From an uncultured Parabacteroides sp. (GTDB lineage Bacteria > Bacteroidota > Bacteroidia > Bacteroidales > Tannerellaceae), in the NCBI GenBank assembly GCA_949298575.1, contig CASFXH010000029.1, forward strand, positions 2,617 through 38,012: a DNA stretch of 35,396 nucleotides. The letters run 5' to 3'. A program made the translations under genes and the position numbers. Positions within the stretch are counted from its first letter, which is position 1. Every line of letters begins with the position of its first letter. The notes under the pieces were generated by a model, which was given only the letters and a program-made list of their open reading frames with translations, made no database searches and had not been told where the DNA came from. Shown here one piece after another: positions 15,236 to 21,941 of this stretch.

Positions 15236-16387
15236 TTATGATTGATGGGATTCCTCTTTGTTGTTCTGCTTGGGGTCCTTGTCCATCAGGAAGAGGGGGA
15301 CGCGGACGGTCATTTCGGTATATTCGCCCTTCACGCTGTCGACGGCGATGGTCCCGCGGTGGTTCTGCACGATCTCGCGGCAGAGGTAAAGGCCGATGCC
15401 GGCGGCCTCGCTGGTCGTCTTGGTGGTGAAGAAGGGGGCGAAAATCTTATCTTGGAGGGCCTTGTCGATGCCCGTGCCGTTGTCGCGGACGCGGATCTCC
15501 AGCTCTTCGCCCTCCACCCGGCGCAAGGAGAGGCGGATCACCGGCTCGAACTCGACATTCTCGCGCTTGCGCGACAAGGCGTAGATGGCGTTGCCCAGGA
15601 GATTGATCAAGACTTTCAGCATCTGGTCGACGTCCAAGGGGAGCATGAGCGCGAGGTTGAGGGGCTCGAAGTGGATCGAGATGCCTTTTTCCTGGATCTC
15701 GGCGCCATACTGCTTGTTGATTTTCTTCAACGCCACCCGACAGAGGTCGTTGACGTTGGTGAGGGCCAGGTTGCTGCGGTGATCCTTGAGGAGTTCCTCC
15801 ATCGCCTTCACGATGCGGACGGTGTTGTAGCCATGATCCGAGATCTTGGAGAGGTTGCTCTCCATCAGGCCGACGATCTCCATCGAGTCCTCGTAGGTCT
15901 CGCGGTCGAGGCGGTCCTTCTGGCTCTCCAGGTTTTCCCTCAACTCCTTGCCCAGACCGGAGGTCAGGGTGGCGAAATTGTTGATGTAGTTGAGGGGATT
16001 GAGGATCCGGTCGACGAGACCTTTGGTCAGCTGCTCGATGGTGGCCGTCCGCTCGCGGCGGACCAGCTCGTCTTGCGCCTCGCCCAGGTCTTTCAGGGCG
16101 TTGGCGAGCTTGACGGATTCCTCTTGGATGGCGTCCCGCTCTTGGCGGATCGCCGCGGTGCGTTGCTCGATTTCCCGCACCATCGTCTCCTTGATCTTTA
16201 GCTGCCGTTGGAGCATTACTTTCACCACCTGCATGATAAGGAGGACGGGGACGATTCCAGAGGTCCACCCGTATCGCTCCGTCACGAAGAGCACGCCGAT
16301 GGCGACCAGCCCGATCGTCGTCACGTGTTCGATCCGGCGGATCCGGGTGCTCAACTGTTTGATATCGTTGTTCAGGTCGTCGATCAT
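15236..16387 (-). CDS. Membrane histidine-kinase-like protein lacking the phospho-acceptor His
   Basis: A 383-aa protein with two closely spaced membrane helices (about 23-40 and 43-60), a long coiled coil (about 65-118), a HisKA-like dimerisation segment and an HATPase domain. In the H-box position LTKGLVDRILNPLNYINNF aligns with the neighbour's LSAGIAHEIQNPLNFVINF, so the expected His is Asp126 and the following Glu is Arg127. The ATP-binding N (LINLLGNAIYAL), G1 (VRDNGTGIDK), F (APFFTTK) and G2 (AAGIGLYL) boxes look intact. It is therefore probably a pseudokinase or a signal relay that may bind ATP and dimerise with the adjacent kinase. It follows the barrel gene by 6 bp in the same operon. 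Confidence 0.88.
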   Translation of the reverse strand: MIDDLNNDIKQLSTRIRRIEHVTTIGLVAIGVLFVTERYGWTSGIVPVLLIMQVVKVMLQRQLKIKETMVREIEQRTAAIRQERDAIQEESVKLANALKDLGEAQDELVRRERTATIEQLTKGLVDRILNPLNYINNFATLTSGLGKELRENLESQKDRLDRETYEDSMEIVGLMESNLSKISDHGYNTVRIVKAMEELLKDHRSNLALTNVNDLCRVALKKINKQYGAEIQEKGISIHFEPLNLALMLPLDVDQMLKVLINLLGNAIYALSRKRENVEFEPVIRLSLRRVEGEELEIRVRDNGTGIDKALQDKIFAPFFTTKTTSEAAGIGLYLCREIVQNHRGTIAVDSVKGEYTEMTVRVPLFLMDKDPKQNNKEESHQS

Positions 16388-16393
16388 GGCTTA

Positions 16394-18193
16394 TCAGAAA
16401 TTGAGATTCACGCCGCCCATCACGCTAAAGCCTTGCGCGGGATAGCCATAATCCAGCTCGTAGTCCTGGAACAGCAGGTTGCGCAGCTTCACGTAGACGC
16501 CGAATAGGGAATTAAACGAATACGCGCCGGTGACGCTCAGCTCGTTGATGTTGTCCATCTTGATCACGCCCCCTTGATTCAGGTCCGTATAGCGGTCGGT
16601 CGCCAAGTAATAGTTGAGGTCAATCGACAGGCGGTCGATCGGACGGATGGTCGCACCGGCCGTGATTTCCACCTTCGGCTTTCCCCAGGCGTGCTCCAAC
16701 TCCTCGTCGGGGTTCGCGCCGTCCCAGGAGTTCCCCCACGAGGCGGTCCAGTGGTTATAAACGCCCCTCACACGGATGTCGAAAAGTTGTTGATAACTAT
16801 ATTTCAACTCCGCCCCGGCGTAGAGACGCTTCGTGTCGATGTCGTCCATGCCCCGGATCAGGTTCGCGAAGCCTCCTCGCGCGCCATTATCCGGCAGGAA
16901 AAGCACGTCGCTGTCCGTGATCTTATACCCGGCGAAGAGGTCGAACCAGAAACATGGGGCGACCCCGCTCCGGATTCCCACCTGCCCGTCCAACCAATTG
17001 AACGAGGGGAGCAACTCGCGGGTCGGGTCGATGTAGCGCTTCGTGAGCGAAGTCTCGTAGGCGCTGTTGGAATAGAGCTTGCCCGTCGCGGTGAGGTAGA
17101 GTTGGGTCCGCGGCGCCACTTCCACGTCGGCCGAGACGTTCGGGGCGGCGGAGAACTTGCTGTTCTCCCCGGTCGAGAACATCACTTGCGCGCCCAGCTT
17201 GACGTGCCAATTGTCGCCCTCCACCCGATAGTAAGGCGAAAGGACCACCTCCGCGTGGTTCTCGAAGGAGCAGAAATACCACGAGCCGTCGCTGGCTTGA
17301 CGCTCAGCGGGCAGGGCGTAGTTGAAATATTCCACTTGCCCCGCGAGGCCGAGCCGCATCGTCTCGTTGAACGCCTTGTTCACGTCGAAGCGGAAGTCGA
17401 TCGTGTTTTCCGTCGGGCCATCCGCGGCTGCGGCGATCCCGTATTTGTGGGAGAAGCGGATATAATCCAAGTCGAACAAATAGCCGAACGAGGCGCCTTC
17501 CTTGGATTCCACCCCGACGTTCGCCTTGATCGTCTGGTTCACCTGATTGGTCTCCTGGTCCACCAGCGCCAGTCGATCCGCGAGGGGGAGCGAGGAAGAC
17601 AAATCTATCGGCAAGCCATAATAGTTGAAGGCGGAATAGCCGTAGAGGACGCCCATCTTCAGGCTGAGCTGGTCGAAGTGGTGGGCGTAATTCAGCCCGC
17701 CGTAGTTGTCGTTGATCTTTTGCTTCGCTTCCAAGTCCTCGCCTTGGAGGTAAGAGACGTCGCCATGCGTCGACCGGTGCGAATACCAGATGTTGAGCCG
17801 GTCTTTCGCCGTGTTCAGGATGTGGTAGCCCGCGTCGCCGTCGATGTTCAGGTAGTTACCGATGCCGAAGTTCAGGTAGCCCCGACGCCCCTCGTGCGGG
17901 ACGGTGGTCATGAGGTTGCCTGAGGGGAGGACGCTGATCCGCGGGGTCAGCGTGATGGGCGCGGCGAACTCCGAGTAGTCGATCGGGACTTCGCGCGCTT
18001 CCGGTTCCTTGACCGTGGGCAGGGTATTGACCTTGTTGGCGTCTTGCACGGTCGGGTCGTACTCGCGTTCGAGGGTCAGCTCGCGCTCCAACGCTTTCTT
18101 TCCCGTTGTCAGGTCTTCTTGGGCGTTCGCGGCGCAGGCGATCCCCAGGAGCGCGATCACGCCCAGCGTCTTATTGTTGTATCGCATTTTCAT
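16394..18193 (-). CDS. Outer-membrane beta-barrel protein (TonB-receptor-like, no plug)
   Basis: A 599-aa exported protein. The signal peptide spans about residues 1-24 with cleavage at ANA-Q. A short polar N-terminal region (LEREYDPTVQDANKVNTLP) is followed by alternating amphipathic strands rich in Tyr/Phe/Trp down to a terminal aromatic residue (GGVNLNF), as barrels need for BAM recognition. No Cys lipobox or carboxypeptidase-like/plug domain is visible. The role is unknown; it may be a porin-like or structural outer-membrane partner of the large TPR protein. The start overlaps the TPR stop by 17 bp (ATG at 18187) or 23 bp (ATG at 18193), so translation is probably coupled. The downstream kinase-like gene is 6 bp away. 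Confidence 0.85.
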   Translation of the reverse strand: MKMRYNNKTLGVIALLGIACAANAQEDLTTGKKALERELTLEREYDPTVQDANKVNTLPTVKEPEAREVPIDYSEFAAPITLTPRISVLPSGNLMTTVPHEGRRGYLNFGIGNYLNIDGDAGYHILNTAKDRLNIWYSHRSTHGDVSYLQGEDLEAKQKINDNYGGLNYAHHFDQLSLKMGVLYGYSAFNYYGLPIDLSSSLPLADRLALVDQETNQVNQTIKANVGVESKEGASFGYLFDLDYIRFSHKYGIAAAADGPTENTIDFRFDVNKAFNETMRLGLAGQVEYFNYALPAERQASDGSWYFCSFENHAEVVLSPYYRVEGDNWHVKLGAQVMFSTGENSKFSAAPNVSADVEVAPRTQLYLTATGKLYSNSAYETSLTKRYIDPTRELLPSFNWLDGQVGIRSGVAPCFWFDLFAGYKITDSDVLFLPDNGARGGFANLIRGMDDIDTKRLYAGAELKYSYQQLFDIRVRGVYNHWTASWGNSWDGANPDEELEHAWGKPKVEITAGATIRPIDRLSIDLNYYLATDRYTDLNQGGVIKMDNINELSVTGAYSFNSLFGVYVKLRNLLFQDYELDYGYPAQGFSVMGGVNLNF

Positions 18194-21100
18194 CGCTTTC
18201 TTGTTTTTGATTGATTTTAGAGAGTCTTTCCTCGATCATGCCATCGATCTCCTCGTTGCCTTTATAGTTGTTGCTCAGGCTGACCAGGTATTGGCGGGCC
18301 TGGAAGTCGTCGCCTTGTTTCATGTAGACATCGGCCAGGAGGATGAAGCCGCGGGCCAGCCAGTATTGATGGGGCGTCCCCTTCTCGATGAAGTCCATCA
18401 GGAGGGTTTCCGCGTCTTGGGTCTTGCCTTGGTCGAAGTAGAGCTGGGCCAGTTGGTATTTCGCCTCGGCGCCTTGGGCGGTCCGGGTATCCTCGCTGAG
18501 GACTTTCAGGTCGGCGATGGCCTTGTCGCGCTCACCCTGTTCCAAATAAACTTTCGCGCGGATATAGCGGGCTTCGATGGCCAGCTCGGGCGAGAGCTTG
18601 GCGTCGGCCAGCAGCTCGTCGGCGGCGGTGAGGGCCTGCCCGGATTCGTTCAGGTTGACGGCGCAGCGCATGATGCCGAGCTTCGCGGCTTGCTGGTTGT
18701 CGGGATCATTGGCGAGGGTCCGCAGGGACTTGAAGGTCTCGAGCGCGGCGGCGTAATCCTCCGCCATGTATTCAATCTCCGCTTTCCGGGCGGTCGATTC
18801 TTCCAGGAACTTGACGTCGCGGCTCGCCAGGACTTCCTCGTAAAGGCGCTTGGCCTCCGTGTAATTCTTCTCGGCGAACGCGATGTTGGCCAGATAGAAG
18901 TTGGCGTTCGAGCGGAAGGCGCCTTGAGGATACTCGGCGAGGTAATTGCTCAGGCTCTGCCGGGCTCTCGCGTTGTCGCCCCGGAGGAACGTCTTCTCCG
19001 CCGCCAGGTAGGTCAGCGAGTCTTGCTCGCTCGCGTCGATGTGGATGCCACCCAAGGAGTTGACGTAAGTGGCGTAGGCGTCGACCTCATCCAGATCGAT
19101 GTAGATGGACTTCAAGTCTTGCAAGGCCACCTTCGCCTCGTCGCTGCCCCGGTAGTCGTTGATGACTCGCTTGTAGGCCTCGATCGCTTTCTCGGGTTGG
19201 TTCTCGTTGTAATAAATCAGACCCAACTGCACACCACCTTTGGGCGCCAGGCTCCCGTTGGGGTAGCGGGCGACCAGCTCGCCGAAAGCCTCGGCCGCCT
19301 TGGCGTTGTTCTCCAAGAGGACATAGGCACGGCCTTTCTCGTAGAGGGCGTCGTCGGCATATTGGGATTGGGGATAGTCGCGGATCAATTGGTCCATGAC
19401 ACGAATCTTGCCCGTATAGTCTTTTTGCAAGCCCATCACGAAACCTTTCTGGTAGAGGGCGTAGTCGGCGGCCGAAGGTTGCAGGCCGACGGCCCGGTTG
19501 TAGTTCTCCTCGGCGGCGGCGAACTGGCGGTCGTTGAAGAGGCAGTCGCCTATGCGGTTATAGGCGTCGGCCACGGCGGGCTGCCGCTGGTCGCGCTCCT
19601 GGTTGACGTATTGGCGGAAGCGGTTGAGCGCCTCGTCGTAGTCTTTCCGCTTGAAATAATTATAGCCTAAATTATAATACGCCAAAGGATCGGCCTGGAC
19701 GCCCCGTTGCCGCGCGTGGGCAAGGTAGGTCCGGAAGCCGTCGATCGAGCGCTCGTAATCGTCCATGCGGTAATCGACCTCGGCCCGCCAGAAGTAGGCG
19801 TCGTCGCGCGAGGCGGGATCGTAGCTGCCCATCGCGATCGTCTGCTCGAACCAGTCGCGGGCGGCGGGCAGGTCGTTGTTGGCGAAGGCTTGCGTCCCCA
19901 GCTGGAAGAGGATCTTTTGTTTCGCCTCCAGGATTTTCTCGCTGGGGCGGTTGATCTTGTTGATCGAGGCCAGCGCCGCCTCGTAGTTGCGGGTGGTCAA
20001 GTAGACCTCGATGAGGTAGTCGCCCACCCGGTCGGCGTAGCGGGAGTTGGGGAAATCGTTCAGGAACTCCTCGAAGATCGTCACCGACTCGCCGAAGCCC
20101 GTGAAGGCCGTCTCGTGGATCAGCAGGGCGTAGTTGTACATCGCCGCCTCGCGGACTTGGGGGTCGGCCTCGTTGGTGGAGGCGATCTCGAAGGCCAGGC
20201 GGGCGTTGTTCTTATCGTCGAGCCGGAGGTAGCTTTGCCCCAAATAGAGGTAGGCGTTCTGGGCGAGGGCGTCGTCCTCGTGGACGGTCTGGGCGAGGGC
20301 TTTCACGGCGTTGCGATAGTCGCCCTGGCCATAGTGGCAGACGCCGAGGAGGTAGAGATCGTCGCGGCGAGGCGCCTCGGTGGTCGTCTCGGTATAGCGC
20401 TTGAGCATCTCCAAAGCCTCGCGTTCGCTACCTTTATAATAATAGGCGTTGCCCATGACGCGATAGACCTCGCTGTTCTCGGGCGAGCCGGGGTAGTCGT
20501 CGAGCAGGCTTTGCCCCTCGCGCAACACTTGGTCGTATTTCTTTTGGGTAAAATGAATCTGCGCCGTGTAATAGCGGGCCCGCTGGCTGAACTCGGGATG
20601 GCCGTCGAGGCGGGCGAAGCCTTCGAGGGCCGCGTCGTAGTCGCCCGTCGCGTAGTCGATGTAAGCCAAGTAATAAGCCGAGGCCTCTCCATAGGTCTCG
20701 CCGGCGGCGGCCACGCGGTCGAAGTAGCCTCGCGCCCGTTCCGTCTCGCCCGTTTGCAGCAGGGCGTAGGCCAGGCGATAGGCGTAGGCTTCTTGCTGGG
20801 CGGGGGCGAGAAGGTCGATGTCGGCGCGCTCGAACCAATGGATGGCCGCGTCGTAGTCGGCCCGCTCGAAATGCCCGGAGCCGATGAGGAAAGCGGCCTC
20901 GTCGGCGTGGCGCGTCGCGGGATGACGTTCCAAGAAAGCGGTCAGCGCCTCCGTAGCGTCGGGCCGACCTTGCTCGTAGGCCACGACGGCGAGCATGTAA
21001 TCGGCTTCCTCGATAAGGTTCGCGTCGGTAGCCCGCGCCTTGAAGGCGGTGAGCTTGTCGGCGCAACCCGCGTAATCTTTCAACTCAAACAATTCCCGGC

Positions 21101-21203
21101 CCTCGACGAACAGCCGATCGCCCTCCGCGAACGGGTAGGCGCGCTGCGCTTCCGCCAGGTGGCAACCCAGCGCCAGGCATAGGGGAAGAAGTATCCTTTT
21201 CAT
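18171..21203 (-). CDS. Large periplasmic TPR protein
   Basis: A 1010-aa protein with a signal peptide (about 1-19, MKRILLPLCLALGCHLAEA) followed by some twenty degenerate tetratricopeptide repeats over nearly the whole length. Examples are ADYDAAIHWFERADI, NNARLAFEIASTNEADP and YNLGYNYFKRKDYDEALNRFRQY. Repeats of the YbgF/Ypt type suggest a periplasmic scaffold, perhaps attached to the outer membrane through the barrel whose gene overlaps its end. No catalytic motif is seen. It is the first gene of the operon TPR, barrel, kinase-like, kinase, response regulator. A possible -7 box (TAAGTTCG, minus strand, 21243-21250) lies about 40 bp upstream. Function unknown; co-translation points to a shared complex or signal. 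Confidence 0.88.
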   Translation of the reverse strand: MKRILLPLCLALGCHLAEAQRAYPFAEGDRLFVEGRELFELKDYAGCADKLTAFKARATDANLIEEADYMLAVVAYEQGRPDATEALTAFLERHPATRHADEAAFLIGSGHFERADYDAAIHWFERADIDLLAPAQQEAYAYRLAYALLQTGETERARGYFDRVAAAGETYGEASAYYLAYIDYATGDYDAALEGFARLDGHPEFSQRARYYTAQIHFTQKKYDQVLREGQSLLDDYPGSPENSEVYRVMGNAYYYKGSEREALEMLKRYTETTTEAPRRDDLYLLGVCHYGQGDYRNAVKALAQTVHEDDALAQNAYLYLGQSYLRLDDKNNARLAFEIASTNEADPQVREAAMYNYALLIHETAFTGFGESVTIFEEFLNDFPNSRYADRVGDYLIEVYLTTRNYEAALASINKINRPSEKILEAKQKILFQLGTQAFANNDLPAARDWFEQTIAMGSYDPASRDDAYFWRAEVDYRMDDYERSIDGFRTYLAHARQRGVQADPLAYYNLGYNYFKRKDYDEALNRFRQYVNQERDQRQPAVADAYNRIGDCLFNDRQFAAAEENYNRAVGLQPSAADYALYQKGFVMGLQKDYTGKIRVMDQLIRDYPQSQYADDALYEKGRAYVLLENNAKAAEAFGELVARYPNGSLAPKGGVQLGLIYYNENQPEKAIEAYKRVINDYRGSDEAKVALQDLKSIYIDLDEVDAYATYVNSLGGIHIDASEQDSLTYLAAEKTFLRGDNARARQSLSNYLAEYPQGAFRSNANFYLANIAFAEKNYTEAKRLYEEVLASRDVKFLEESTARKAEIEYMAEDYAAALETFKSLRTLANDPDNQQAAKLGIMRCAVNLNESGQALTAADELLADAKLSPELAIEARYIRAKVYLEQGERDKAIADLKVLSEDTRTAQGAEAKYQLAQLYFDQGKTQDAETLLMDFIEKGTPHQYWLARGFILLADVYMKQGDDFQARQYLVSLSNNYKGNEEIDGMIEERLSKINQKQESDENAIQQ

Positions 21204-21242
21204 TCCTTTTCGCTTTGTTTAATTCTAAATGAACTATCAGCG

Positions 21243-21250
21243 CGAACTTA
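21243..21250 (-). promoter_or_regulatory. Weak candidate -7 box for the five-gene TPR/barrel/kinase operon
   Basis: The minus strand reads TAAGTTCG, similar to the TATGTTCG boxes before topA and the DUF59 gene. No -33 box is evident at the right distance. It is the only promoter-like sequence I see between the TPR start and the repeat array. Confidence 0.3.
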
Positions 21251-21312
21251 CATAAAAACTCCCATTCGGCTGACATCTCGCGGCGCCTTTTTCGGAGAAG
21301 GGCGGAAATGGC

Positions 21313-21767
21313 TTCCGAACCCCCGGAAAAGTTCTCGCGAAGCCGCGCCGAGCCTTCCGAACCCCCGGAAGGGTTCCCGCGGAGCCGCGACAAGGTTTCC
21401 GAACCCCCGGAAGGGTTCTCGCGGAGCCGCGCAAAGCTTCCGAACCCCCGGAAGGGTTCCCGCGGAGTCGCGGCAAGGTTTCCGAACCCCCGGAAGGGTT
21501 CCCGCGGAGCCGCACAAAGCTTCCGAACCCCCGGAAGGGTTCCCGCGGAGCCGCGCAAAGCTTCCGAACCCCCGGAAGGGTTCTCGCGGAGCCGCGCCGA
21601 GGCTTCCGGAGTCCGGAAAGGTTCCCGCGGAGCCGCGCCGAGGCTTCCGGAGTCCGGAAAGGTTCCCGCGGAGCCGCGCCGAGGCTTCCGGAGTCCGGAA
21701 AGGTTCTCGCGGAGTCGCGGCAAGGCTTCCGGAGTCCGGAAGGGTTCTCGCGGAGCCGCGACAAGGT
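21313..21767. repeat. Tandem array of 41/42-bp double-hairpin repeats (11 units)
   Basis: Units begin at 21313, 21355, 21397, 21438, 21480, 21521, 21562, 21604, 21645, 21686 and 21727. Each has a first inverted repeat (TTCCG-n-CGGAA; in units 8-11 the perfect TTCCGG-agt-CCGGAA) and a second one (CGCGG-ag-CCGCG). Units 1-7 share one version of the first arm and units 8-11 another, indicating block amplification. It ends exactly where the inverted repeat next to the second permease enhancer begins (21768). Not CRISPR: no unique spacers. The reading frames across it are repeat artefacts. Confidence 0.92.
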
Positions 21768-21822
21768 TTCCCGAAGCGGGAAGTGTCTAAAAATTGGACA
21801 CCACTGTCTAATTTTTTGACAC
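21768..21822 (+). promoter_or_regulatory. Candidate enhancer (UAS) of the second permease, with flanking inverted repeat
   Basis: TTCCCG-aag-CGGGAA (21768-21782) is followed by the 40-bp element GTGTC-N9-GACAC, CA, CTGTC-N9-GACAC (21783-21822). The element agrees with the first enhancer at about 35 of 41 positions when both are read on the plus strand, and likewise carries two palindromes 21 bp apart. It ends 55 bp before the sigma-54 GG, exactly as in the first case. Confidence 0.82.
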
Positions 21823-21875
21823 TCCGTTTTCCCTCGTGATCACATAACCTTTTGGCTTTTAACAAGAAAAAGATT

Positions 21876-21893
21876 TTGGCATGATATTTGCTT
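21876..21893 (+). promoter_or_regulatory. Sigma-54 (-24/-12) promoter of the second permease gene
   Basis: TTGGCATGATATTTGCTT has GG (21878-21879) and GC (21890-21891) separated by exactly 10 bases, matching TGGCAY-N5-TTGCW. The C of the -12 GC is 51 bases from the ATG at 21942, identical to the first permease gene. Confidence 0.87.
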
Positions 21894-21941
21894 TTCTTTT
21901 AGCATAAGAACAACATTTATAATTTAAAAAGCACTAGAAAA

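Noticed and set aside
18009-19670. Long plus-strand frames antisense to the TPR gene (also 19707-21182)
   Set aside because: High GC makes the antisense strand of the TPR gene open; no signal, motif or start context supports them.
21313-21767. CRISPR array
   Set aside because: Units follow each other with no spacers and no cas genes are nearby; this is a tandem repeat.
21085-21865. Repetitive proline/arginine-rich proteins on both strands
   Set aside because: The unit length is mostly 41 bp, not a multiple of three, so several frames stay open with the same permuted peptide. This is an effect of a stop-free GC-rich repeat, and the frames cover an enhancer and the TPR gene start.
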